Positions 18,686-26,516 of a stretch of 64,000 nucleotides of DNA are shown in pieces. This DNA is from Lachnospiraceae bacterium. GTDB lineage: Bacteria > Bacillota > Clostridia > Lachnospirales > Lachnospiraceae. Numbering within the stretch: position 1 is the stretch's first letter; each line of letters starts with the position of its first letter. The notes under the pieces are model-generated. The model saw nothing but the letters and a program-made list of their open reading frames with translations. It was not told the origin of the DNA and did no database searches. The stretch covers positions 28,627 to 92,626 of the forward strand of contig CAAGFJ010000031.1 of the NCBI GenBank assembly GCA_900769115.1, in the 5' to 3' direction. The translations under genes were made by a program, and so were the position numbers.

Positions 18686-19318
18686 ATGTTTGATACATTA
18701 GAGCAGTTATTTGACGCGATTGCAGACGTGAGATATGTGGTGCTTCGTAATTATGAAGAATTTGAGACAATGGGCTTTTTGCAGAATCACCCGGATATTG
18801 ATTTCTTGTGTGAGAACCGGGCACAGATGGTGGAACGCCTGCATTTACAGCCGCGCAGACGTAAAGAGGACGGGATTCATTATTATGTAGAGATTGCTGG
18901 TAACCGGGTGTCGGTTGATCTGCGAACCGTTGGGGATGGATATTTAGACGCCGCCTGGGAGCAGGAGATGTTACAGCGCAGGGTAAGGAAGGGCAATTAT
19001 TATGTGCCGCAGGATATGGATTATTTCTATTCGCTGTTATATCATGTGATCGTGCAGAAGCATACCGTTGCAGAGGACTATAAGGTAAGACTTGCGGCTA
19101 TGAGTAAGAGCTTAGGTATTACATTTCGGATAGAAGACAGGGAGTCTGTCTTAGATGCTTATATGCGGGAGCATGGGTATCGTTATACGTATCCGGAATT
19201 TGCAGGCACAATCTTTCATGCAGAACGTGTGGATGCAGCATTGGTAGAGCAGGCATTTGGTAAGAAGGTACGCCGTATGTTGTATCAGAGTGTGCGCAGA
19301 TTGTTCAGAAGGGGTTAA
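18686..19318 (+). CDS. Nucleotidyltransferase-like protein of unknown role
   Basis: 210 residues, no signal peptide or membrane segment. The pattern VVLRNYEEF, then PDIDFLC (D37 and D39), then VSVDLRTVGDGYLD (D78) resembles the D-x-D plus third Asp of polymerase-beta-type nucleotidyltransferases. The usual Gly-Ser of the first strand is replaced by Arg-Asn. The second half has DYFYSLLYHVIVQK and ends in a basic tail. It sits in a tight row with two other poorly known genes (19323 and 20193) inside a polysaccharide operon. It might transfer a nucleotide or phospho-group to a polymer or protein. This is inference from fold motifs only. Confidence 0.6.
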   Translation: MFDTLEQLFDAIADVRYVVLRNYEEFETMGFLQNHPDIDFLCENRAQMVERLHLQPRRRKEDGIHYYVEIAGNRVSVDLRTVGDGYLDAAWEQEMLQRRVRKGNYYVPQDMDYFYSLLYHVIVQKHTVAEDYKVRLAAMSKSLGITFRIEDRESVLDAYMREHGYRYTYPEFAGTIFHAERVDAALVEQAFGKKVRRMLYQSVRRLFRRG

Positions 19319-19322
19319 TAAC

Positions 19323-20180
19323 ATGGGTGAGAAGATTAGAGATATCCGACCAATTCATTTGATCGGGAATGAACTGATGGTAGAATTGAATGAGGGATAT
19401 ACGAAGAATCAGGGACGTGTTATTCATATACAGAATAAGAAGTTTCGATATCTGTTGACAGAGAGTGATTATCACAAGGTAAGTTCAGACATTATGCGGG
19501 CAGCGGTTGAGTTAGATTATATTAAACAGCATGTGCCAGAGCCGGACGATAAGATGGCACCGAAGGAAGCAGGCAAAGCTTCGGATGTGACAGAGTTTAC
19601 ATTTCTTCAGACACTCAATGCACAGGAATTGGATTACCGGATCTTGGAGCTTCGGGATCATTTTGCAACCATTCTTGTGAATCCGCCAGAATATAAGAAG
19701 TTCCGCAAGCTTGCCAAGGCTGAGAAGATAAGATGCTTAGAGCATCCATTTGGCAAGAGACATGGTTATATCTTCTTGTATCAGATGAAGGAATTTGCGG
19801 TCTATCAGGATGGGGATTATTACTATGAAGTGATGTGCCAGCTACCGTGCAAGAGTCTGACGCCTAAGATGTGGATGCCGTTGGATAAATGCGTCCAGCA
19901 TGCGTTATGGGAGACAAAGCGAATGGAGAATGGATATCCATATGTGGAAGCGGAAGAGGCATGGATCTATTATATGACACGTTGTATTTTTACAAAGCAT
20001 GCATTTGAGGATACGGATACGCAGAAGCTGCAGGCGTTAGAATCGGTATTAGACCACGATACATTGCGGCAGAAGTTAGAGCTGATCGTGTTTGGATTTG
20101 CAGACCGGCTGATCGCACTTAGCAAAGACAGACGATATGAGGACATTATGACAGAGTATTTTTCTTATCGGGAATACTAA
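19323..20180 (+). CDS. Hypothetical protein in nucleotidyltransferase/ParB-like module
   Basis: 285 residues from the ATG at 19323, chosen because it follows AAGGGG and the upstream stop; longer in-frame starts would lie inside the preceding gene. I do not recognise the family. The N-terminal 75 residues read as a small beta-rich unit (HLIGNELMVELNEGY). The central part from about 100 has RILELRDHFATILVNPPEYKKF, and later YYYEVMCQLPCKSLTP and EEAWIYYMTRCIF. The layout of the last two segments recalls the neighbour at 18686, so it may be a distant nucleotidyltransferase-like relative. Cytoplasmic by prediction. Confidence 0.6.
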   Translation: MGEKIRDIRPIHLIGNELMVELNEGYTKNQGRVIHIQNKKFRYLLTESDYHKVSSDIMRAAVELDYIKQHVPEPDDKMAPKEAGKASDVTEFTFLQTLNAQELDYRILELRDHFATILVNPPEYKKFRKLAKAEKIRCLEHPFGKRHGYIFLYQMKEFAVYQDGDYYYEVMCQLPCKSLTPKMWMPLDKCVQHALWETKRMENGYPYVEAEEAWIYYMTRCIFTKHAFEDTDTQKLQALESVLDHDTLRQKLELIVFGFADRLIALSKDRRYEDIMTEYFSYREY

Positions 20181-20192
20181 GAGGAGGCAGTT

Positions 20193-21005
20193 ATGAGTAA
20201 TCCTGCAGTAACCAAGTTAGTCAGAGACCGGATTGGACGTCTGAGTTTCTGGATGGATGATAATATAGGAGAATCAGTGCATATTCATCTGGCAGATTTC
20301 CGGATGGATATGACGGTAGAAGAGATATTTGCACTTTCTGAAGAATTGAAAGATACCATGAATCAGCTTGTAGATGTGGAAGGGTTTGACTGTGAGAAGA
20401 TCGATCCGGTATTTCTTTCCCTGTTGCTGGCTAAGAGATTAAAGCATCTGAAGGCAACAAAGATCGATCATGTGATGTTAGAGGATCTGTTAGTGAATCA
20501 CAGAACCCGTTTTGGATTCCTTAAGTATCAGAAGCTGTCAGAATCGAGAGCAGTCAAGGCGTTGCGCGGAGATTCAAAAGAGAATGACGGATATCGCAAG
20601 TCCCATCATATCGGGCAGACGAGTGGGCAGCGGTTAGATTCCATGAAGCAGAGTATTGAGGAACATGGATATCCATATGACGGACAGTATATCATTCTAT
20701 ATGAAGACCAGATGCTGATCCGGGATGGACAGCACAGGGCATCCTGTCTGTATGTGGAACAGGGTAATATTGAGATTCCAGTGTTGCGTCTGTATTTTGA
20801 TGATCCAAGTGTATCGGCAATGGATCGAAGCTATGGGAAACAGTTGGTGACCGGTGTCCGTAAGATCGACCGGAATATGGTCATTCAAGGAATCAAGAAG
20901 ATGATCAAGGGGATTCTCAAGACAGGACGGACAGTCCGGAGTAAGATATATCTGGCAACGCATAAGGGTGCGCTTCGTAAGATGGAACAGGTATATTTTC
21001 GGTAA
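20193..21005 (+). CDS. ParB/sulfiredoxin-fold protein (DGQHR motif)
   Basis: 270 residues with AGGAGG upstream. Residues 25-80 contain HIHLADFRMDMTVEEIF, a pattern I cannot name. Residues 145-200 form a ParB-like unit: RLDSMKQSIEEHG, then LIRDGQHRASCL with D178-R182 as the conserved DGQHR motif, then IPVLRLYF. ParB-like folds of this type bind or hydrolyse CTP or ATP, or act as small kinases (SerK, sulfiredoxin), so DNA partitioning need not be its role. There is no helix-turn-helix DNA-binding domain. It is third in a compact three-gene set between a GT2 and the flippase. A role in making or phosphorylating a precursor of the polymer is a guess. Confidence 0.65.
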   Translation: MSNPAVTKLVRDRIGRLSFWMDDNIGESVHIHLADFRMDMTVEEIFALSEELKDTMNQLVDVEGFDCEKIDPVFLSLLLAKRLKHLKATKIDHVMLEDLLVNHRTRFGFLKYQKLSESRAVKALRGDSKENDGYRKSHHIGQTSGQRLDSMKQSIEEHGYPYDGQYIILYEDQMLIRDGQHRASCLYVEQGNIEIPVLRLYFDDPSVSAMDRSYGKQLVTGVRKIDRNMVIQGIKKMIKGILKTGRTVRSKIYLATHKGALRKMEQVYFR

Positions 21006-21020
21006 TAGGTGGATAGTGTA

Positions 21021-22484
21021 ATGGTTAAGAAGTTATTAGATAAGTACAAAATGATTCCGGTTACGGTTAAAGCGTCGTTCTGGTTTCTGATCTGTGGTTT
21101 CGTACAAAGGGGAATCTCTTTGATCACAACCCCGATCTTTTCAAGACTGCTTTCAACAAGTGAATATGGTGATTTCAGTGTATATCAGACATGGTATAAT
21201 ATTATCATCATTTTTGCATCATTGAACCTGGCCTCCGGTGTATATATGCGGGGGCTGGTCAAATATGAAGAGGATCAGGATCGGTTTACCGGTTCGCTGC
21301 AATGCCTGTATATGCTGACCACAGTAATCTGTTTTGGAATCTATATGTTATTCCAGAGCCGGTGGGATAAGTTCTTTGGGCTGGACTCTTCCTTTATCTA
21401 TGCCATGTTCATTGATATTCTGGCAGCAACTGCCTATCAGTTCTGGTCTACCAGACAGAGAGTGGACTTTAAGTACCGCAATCTGGTGATCATGACAGCA
21501 CTGAATGCAGTGCTGCGTCCGGCAGTCGGAGTGCTTATGATCTATCTATTCCCGACTCACAAATTAGAGGCGAGAATCTATTCTATGGTAGCAGTGGATG
21601 CGATCACCTTTGGCTTCTTTTTCTTCAGTATTTTTACAAAGGGTGTGAAGGTATTCACAACGAAGTACTGGAAATATGCATTGGCATTTAATCTGCCGTT
21701 AGTACCGCATTATCTCTCACAGATCGTATTGAATCAGTCAGACCGTGTTATGATCAAGTCCATGCAGGGTTCGGATGTAGCGGGTATCTATTCGCTGGCA
21801 TATTCCGTGGCATCCATTATGACGATTGTGAATACTGCTGTGATCAACACACTGACTCCTTGGATGTATAAGAAGATGAAGAAGGAAGAATATGCGGAGA
21901 TTGGAAGGAATAGTATTCCGATCCTCATACTGATTGCGTTTGCCAACTTCTGTCTGGTGGCATTGGCACCGGAGGCAGTGGCAATTATGGCACCGAAGTC
22001 CTATTATGATGCCATCTGGGTGATTCCACCGGTGGCAGCGGGAACCTTTTTTATCTTTATGTATAGTTTGTTTTCCAGGTTTGAGTTCTATTTTGAGCGA
22101 ACCAGATTCATGATGATCGCATCAGTGGCGGGAGCATGTATGAATGTATTGCTTAATTATATTTTTATTCCTATCTATGGCTATTATGCAGCGGGCTACA
22201 CGACGCTGGTATGCTATATGTTATATTGTATCGGACATTATTTGTTAATGCGCAGGATTAACAAGACACTGATGAACAATACAAGAGTGTACAACGTGAA
22301 AGTTATTGTTGGTATTTCAGCGGTCTTTTTGGCAGGATGTGCCGTTATGATGAGTCTGTATACCCATATGTTCATAAGGTGGGGGGTATTACTTGTTGTA
22401 TGTGCATATTTTGTATGGAAGAGAGAGCGGTTCATTTCCCTGCTTAAGATGATGAAAGCAGAGAAGAAAGGAAAGAAAGCATGA
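21021..22484 (+). CDS. Wzx-like oligosaccharide flippase
   Basis: Membrane protein of 487 residues in the MATE/MVF-type polysaccharide transporter superfamily, with about twelve to fourteen helices. The N-terminus reads KASFWFLICGFVQRGISLITTPIFSR, cut here across two typical family elements: the SLITTPIFSRLLST signature and the following EYGDFSVYQ. It moves undecaprenyl-linked glycan units across the membrane. The ATG at 21021 is preferred because AGGTGG lies 8 bases upstream; a GTG at 21009 lacks a binding site. The end overlaps the next GT2 gene by ATGA. No Wzy polymerase is recognised in this operon. Confidence 0.88.
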   Translation: MVKKLLDKYKMIPVTVKASFWFLICGFVQRGISLITTPIFSRLLSTSEYGDFSVYQTWYNIIIIFASLNLASGVYMRGLVKYEEDQDRFTGSLQCLYMLTTVICFGIYMLFQSRWDKFFGLDSSFIYAMFIDILAATAYQFWSTRQRVDFKYRNLVIMTALNAVLRPAVGVLMIYLFPTHKLEARIYSMVAVDAITFGFFFFSIFTKGVKVFTTKYWKYALAFNLPLVPHYLSQIVLNQSDRVMIKSMQGSDVAGIYSLAYSVASIMTIVNTAVINTLTPWMYKKMKKEEYAEIGRNSIPILILIAFANFCLVALAPEAVAIMAPKSYYDAIWVIPPVAAGTFFIFMYSLFSRFEFYFERTRFMMIASVAGACMNVLLNYIFIPIYGYYAAGYTTLVCYMLYCIGHYLLMRRINKTLMNNTRVYNVKVIVGISAVFLAGCAVMMSLYTHMFIRWGVLLVVCAYFVWKRERFISLLKMMKAEKKGKKA

Positions 22485-23224
22485 GTGAGATCCAGGTTAC
22501 GGTAGTCATGCCGGCATATAATTGTGAACGTTATATTGAGACAGCCATCACATCGGTATTGCAGCAGCAGGTTCCTCTGGAACTGATTATTGTGGAGGAT
22601 CATTCCACAGATGGAACAGCGGATGTCATCCGCAGGTTTGAATCGGATGAAAGAGTAATCTATCTTCATAATGAGATCAATGCAGGGGTCTCAGAAAGCC
22701 GTAATATTGGCATACGGATGGCAAGAGGTAAGTATATTGCATTCTTAGATGCCGATGATTATTGGACAAAGGATAAGCTGGAACGGCAGGTCGCTCTGAT
22801 GGAGGACAAGAAGGCAGTTCTTTCTTCTACAGCACGGGAACTGATGGATGAGGAGGGGAAGCTTTCCGGTAAGGTCATTCCGGTTCCGGACACAATGACA
22901 TATAGGGATTTGCTAAAGAGTAATCGTATCAACACATCCGGGGCAATGATCCGGACAGAGATTGCCAGGGAATTCCTGATGGGGCAGGATCATTTACATG
23001 AAGATTATATACTATGGCTTAAGGTTCTTAAGAAATATGGTATGGCTTATGGGTTGAATGAGCCAATGTTGAAATACCGGTTAATGAAGCAGTCCAAGTC
23101 GGGAGATAAGCTGAAATCAGCAAAGATGACATGGGGGGTATACCGGTATATGGGACTTAACTGGTTCCAAAGCCTGTATTATTTTATGCAATATGCGGTT
23201 GCCGGAGTGAAGAAATATCATTAA
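22481..23224 (+). CDS. GT2 family glycosyltransferase
   Basis: 247-residue GT-A enzyme: VTVVMPAYNCERYIETAI, VEDHSTDGTADV, SESRNIGI, and FLDADDYW with the acidic metal-binding residues, then EDYILWLKVLK as a late conserved acidic motif. The start overlaps the flippase stop in an ATGA, so the two are translationally coupled. It is the last gene of the operon starting at 16738. Probably it adds a sugar to the lipid-linked repeat unit. Donor unknown. Confidence 0.88.
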   Translation: MSEIQVTVVMPAYNCERYIETAITSVLQQQVPLELIIVEDHSTDGTADVIRRFESDERVIYLHNEINAGVSESRNIGIRMARGKYIAFLDADDYWTKDKLERQVALMEDKKAVLSSTARELMDEEGKLSGKVIPVPDTMTYRDLLKSNRINTSGAMIRTEIAREFLMGQDHLHEDYILWLKVLKKYGMAYGLNEPMLKYRLMKQSKSGDKLKSAKMTWGVYRYMGLNWFQSLYYFMQYAVAGVKKYH

Positions 23225-23262
23225 TTAAGGTCTGGATTCACAAATTCTTAAGAAAACGTATA

Positions 23263-23291
23263 TTGTAAAATAACGGTTAAGGTGTTATAAT
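23263..23291 (+). promoter_or_regulatory. Promoter for glmS
   Basis: TTGTAA at 23263-23268 and TATAAT at 23286-23291, separated by 17 bases, precede a leader of about 95 bases before the glmS start. A TTCTTAAGAA palindrome lies at 23245-23254, just upstream. The leader is too short for a glmS ribozyme and lacks its core sequence. Confidence 0.65.
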
Positions 23292-23390
23292 TTTGCTAGT
23301 TTTGTAGTAAATGCAGGTATAGAAACATAGTTTATAACAAGATAGAGAAGTGAGGAAGTTAAGAATATCAGAATAGAAGGAGGATACTCT

Positions 23391-25217
23391 ATGTGTGGAA
23401 TAGTTGGATATGTTGGCAAAGAGCAGGCGGCACCGATCCTGTTAGACGGATTGGCAAAGCTTGAATACAGGGGATATGATTCAGCTGGCGTTGCTGTATA
23501 TGATGGCAGCGATATCGAGATTGTCAAAGCCAAGGGAAGATTACAGGCATTGCGTGATCTGACAGGGGATGGCAAGAACTTAACAGGAACAATAGGTATT
23601 GGCCATACACGATGGGCGACACACGGAGAGCCATCTGTTACGAATGCACATCCGCATTTCAATGAGAAGAAGACAATTGCGGTTGTACATAATGGTATTA
23701 TTGAGAATTTTCAGCCTTTGAAAGAGAAGATGATCTCGAAGGGATATCATTTTGTATCTGAGACAGATACCGAGGTGGTTGCGCATCTGCTGGACTATTA
23801 TTATGATGGCAATCCAATCCGGGCAATTGAGAAGGTAATGCACCGGGTACAGGGTTCGTATGCATTAGGGATTCTCTTTAAGGATTATCCGGATAAGATG
23901 TATGCAGTCAGAAAGGATTCCCCATTGGTAGTTGGTGCTTCCGATGCAGGTAACTTTATTGCATCCGACGTTCCGGCAATTCTTAAGTATACAAGAGACG
24001 TGTATTTTATTGAGAATGGTGAGATCTGTGAGCTGTCTGAGAATGGTATCAACTTCTATAATGAAGATTTGGAGCCAATCCAGAAGGAGACAAAGACAAT
24101 TGAGTGGGATATTGAAGCGGCTGAAAAGGGTGGATATGAGCACTTTATGCTGAAAGAGATCTATGAACAGCCCAAAGCTGTGTTGGATACGATCAGTCCG
24201 AGAATTAAGGATGATCAGATTGTAATTGATGAGCTTAACATGACAGAGGAGGAGATCCGGAATCTTCGCCGAATCTATATTGTAGGTTGTGGTTCTGCAT
24301 ATCATGTTGGCGTGACAGGACGATACATTATTGAGAAGTTAACCAGAATACCGGTTGAGGTGGATATCGCATCGGAATTCCGGTATCGGGATCCAATCAT
24401 TGAGCCGGACTCTATGACGATCATTATCAGCCAGTCCGGAGAGACGGCCGATTCTCTTGCGGCACTTCGTAAGGCACAGGAATTGGGGTCTAAGGTACTT
24501 GGTATTGTGAATGTGGTTGGTTCTACGATAGCCAGAGAAGCGGATAATGTCCTGTATACATGGGCAGGTCCGGAGATCTCTGTGGCAACAACGAAAGCGT
24601 ATAGTACACAGCTTTCTGCATTGTATCTGCTTGCTATGTTGTTTGGCAAGACCAGAGAGACCATCTCGGATGAAGAGTATGCTGAGATGCTCAAAGAGTT
24701 AAAAAGTCTTCCGGATAAGATTTCGGAGATTTTAGGGGATAAAGAGAGAATTCAATGGTTTGCTAGTAAATATGCGAATGCAAAAGATGTTTTCTTCTTA
24801 GGTCGGGGTGTGGATTATGCAACTTCCTTAGAAGGATCCTTGAAGCTTAAGGAGATATCTTATATCCATTCAGAAGCATATGCTGCCGGTGAATTGAAGC
24901 ATGGAACCATTTCTCTGATCGAGGATGGTACATTGACTGTGGCAGTTGTGACGCAGCCGGATCTGTATGAGAAGATGATCAGTAACATTGTAGAGGTACG
25001 TACCAGAGGAGGTTATATCTTTACACTAACGAATAAGGGTAATTGTGTGATGGAGGATACATCTGATTTTACAGTATACATTCCGAAGACACATCCTTGT
25101 TTTGCACCGTCACTTGCAGTTATTCCGTTACAGTTGTTTGGTTATTATGTATCGGTTGCCAAGGGATTAGATGTAGATAAGCCAAGAAACCTTGCAAAGT
25201 CTGTTACGGTAGAGTAA
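23391..25217 (+). CDS. glmS: Glutamine-fructose-6-phosphate aminotransferase (isomerizing)
   Basis: Makes glucosamine-6-phosphate and glutamate from fructose-6-phosphate and glutamine, the first committed step to UDP-GlcNAc, in the cytoplasm. Full family length at 608 residues. It begins MCGIVGYVG, so Cys2 becomes the N-terminal nucleophile. GHTRWATHGEPS and HNGIIEN mark the glutaminase domain (1-240). Two SIS isomerase domains follow (for example SQSGETADSL and STQLSALYLLA), and the C-terminus ends KPRNLAKSVTVE as in the family. AAGGAGG precedes the start. The following LytR-CpsA-Psr gene starts 37 bases after the stop, with no terminator between them. Confidence 0.97.
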   Translation: MCGIVGYVGKEQAAPILLDGLAKLEYRGYDSAGVAVYDGSDIEIVKAKGRLQALRDLTGDGKNLTGTIGIGHTRWATHGEPSVTNAHPHFNEKKTIAVVHNGIIENFQPLKEKMISKGYHFVSETDTEVVAHLLDYYYDGNPIRAIEKVMHRVQGSYALGILFKDYPDKMYAVRKDSPLVVGASDAGNFIASDVPAILKYTRDVYFIENGEICELSENGINFYNEDLEPIQKETKTIEWDIEAAEKGGYEHFMLKEIYEQPKAVLDTISPRIKDDQIVIDELNMTEEEIRNLRRIYIVGCGSAYHVGVTGRYIIEKLTRIPVEVDIASEFRYRDPIIEPDSMTIIISQSGETADSLAALRKAQELGSKVLGIVNVVGSTIAREADNVLYTWAGPEISVATTKAYSTQLSALYLLAMLFGKTRETISDEEYAEMLKELKSLPDKISEILGDKERIQWFASKYANAKDVFFLGRGVDYATSLEGSLKLKEISYIHSEAYAAGELKHGTISLIEDGTLTVAVVTQPDLYEKMISNIVEVRTRGGYIFTLTNKGNCVMEDTSDFTVYIPKTHPCFAPSLAVIPLQLFGYYVSVAKGLDVDKPRNLAKSVTVE

Positions 25218-25254
25218 GTTTCTGGTAAGAAACGTAATAGGAGGATTTAGTTTC

Positions 25255-26373
25255 ATGAGTAAGAAGAGAAAAAAGAGCAAGAATAAGAAGTTAGGTCTTA
25301 TTCTTGTGGCTGAGGTACTTGTATTTGTTGGACTGCTGGTTGGATATGGATGGTATTATGTGAACCATTCTTTAGACCTGGTTGCAAAGGATACTACGGA
25401 TAAAGAAGAGATAGATGTCAGTGATGCCGTTACAGATACAATGAAAGAGAAGTATCGTACGATTGCGTTATTTGGTCTGGATGCCAGAAACAGTGAAGAT
25501 ATGACCAAAGAAGGTGTCGGACACAGTGATGCGGTTATGATCGCCTGTATCAATAATGAGACCCATGAGGTAAAGATTGCATCCGTATACAGAGATTGTT
25601 TCTTAGAGATGGCACGTTCCACTCCGTCTACACAGAAGTTCACCCATGCGTATTTCTTAGGAGGTCCGACTTGTGCAGTCGAGACATTGAATAAGAACTT
25701 AGACCTCAATATCAAGGATTATGTTTCTGTGAACTTTGAAGCATTGGCTAAGGCGATTGATGCCCTTGGTGGAGTTACGATCAATGTCAAAGAGAAGGAA
25801 CTAACGAATCTGAATAAGAATTTGCAGGAGCAGGTTCAGGTGACGGGTATTCAGTCAGAAGGTGTATGGTCAGCCGGTGAGCAGACATTGAATGGTACAC
25901 AGGCAACGGCATATGCCAGAATCCGTAAAGTTGGTAATGGTGATTTTGAGAGAACACAGAGACAGCGTGCAGTGATTGCTGCCATGGTGAAGAAAGCCAA
26001 GCAGTCAGATCTTGCAACCTTGAACCAGGTAATTGAGGAAGTGTTCCCGTTGGTTGCCACGAATATGACGAACAAGGAGATCATGGATCTTGCAGCGAAT
26101 ATCTTCAACTATGAATTAGGAGATAACATTGGTTTTCCTCTTTCAAATGAGACACCAACCATAGGTTCAAAGGGTAGTGTGGTAGTACCTGCTGATCTGC
26201 TTAGTAATGTGAAGAACCTGCATGAGTTCCTGTATCCGGAAGATACAGAATATGCTCCTTCTTCTGAAGTGCAGAGAATCAGCACAGCAATCACAAATGA
26301 GACCGGAATTGGTGATGAGTTTACAGATGACAAGAAGACAGAAGCGCCGACTTCAACTAACTCAGATAACTAA
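25255..26373 (+). CDS. LytR-CpsA-Psr family wall polymer ligase
   Basis: LCP phosphotransferase, 372 residues, expected to move undecaprenyl-linked polymers (teichoic acid or capsule) onto peptidoglycan outside the membrane. A lysine-rich cytoplasmic N-terminus is followed by one membrane anchor at about 13-33 (LGLILVAEVLVFVGLLVGYG). The LCP domain runs from about 70 to 225. Its conserved points are FGLDAR, HSDAVMIA, YRDCF (Arg-bearing strand), YVSVNFEALAKAIDALGGV, and AYARIRK...DFERTQRQR, the hallmark Arg cluster for lipid pyrophosphate binding. A Thr/Ser-rich tail ends the protein. It lies between glmS and the secreted wall proteins, and a hairpin follows. Confidence 0.93.
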   Translation: MSKKRKKSKNKKLGLILVAEVLVFVGLLVGYGWYYVNHSLDLVAKDTTDKEEIDVSDAVTDTMKEKYRTIALFGLDARNSEDMTKEGVGHSDAVMIACINNETHEVKIASVYRDCFLEMARSTPSTQKFTHAYFLGGPTCAVETLNKNLDLNIKDYVSVNFEALAKAIDALGGVTINVKEKELTNLNKNLQEQVQVTGIQSEGVWSAGEQTLNGTQATAYARIRKVGNGDFERTQRQRAVIAAMVKKAKQSDLATLNQVIEEVFPLVATNMTNKEIMDLAANIFNYELGDNIGFPLSNETPTIGSKGSVVVPADLLSNVKNLHEFLYPEDTEYAPSSEVQRISTAITNETGIGDEFTDDKKTEAPTSTNSDN

Positions 26374-26394
26374 ATGATATAGACAACGAAGAAT

Positions 26395-26467
26395 AGAGGT
26401 TGCCCCATTAAGATAAAGCGTTACGTATCCGATGTAATAAGAAAGAATTCTTAATGTGACAACCTCT
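26395..26467. terminator. Long interrupted hairpin after the LCP gene
   Basis: AGAGGTTG (26395-26402) pairs with CAACCTCT (26460-26467), and CATTAAGA (26406-26413) pairs with TCTTAATG (26449-26456), with a 3x3 internal mismatch and a 35-base loop. Only TTT follows, so it may be a weak terminator or an RNA-processing structure. It separates the LCP gene from the repeat protein gene. Confidence 0.5.
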
Positions 26468-26479
26468 TTGTGCACAAAG
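26466..26479. promoter_or_regulatory. 14-base perfect palindrome, possible operator
   Basis: CTTTGTGCACAAAG is perfectly self-complementary and lies directly after the hairpin and 37 bases before the start of the repeat protein gene. A weak promoter-like pair (TTGTGC at 26469, GATTAT at 26493, 18-base spacer) overlaps it. A regulator binding here could control the wall-binding protein. Inference only. Confidence 0.3.
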
Positions 26480-26516
26480 TGACAGGGGATAGATTATAGG
26501 AACAGGAGAGATGATT

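Noticed and set aside
20193..21005. Chromosome partitioning ParB
   Set aside because: The DGQHR ParB-like fold is present, but there is no helix-turn-helix domain, no parA neighbour and no parS-like site; the glycan operon context speaks against partitioning.
23292..23390. glmS ribozyme in the glmS leader
   Set aside because: The leader after the promoter is only about 95 bases and lacks the conserved ribozyme core; only a simple AT-rich leader with a strong ribosome binding site is seen.
25218..25233. Terminator between glmS and the LCP gene
   Set aside because: GTTTCT/AGAAAC forms a 6-base stem with no T run, too weak to end transcription; the two genes are probably cotranscribed.
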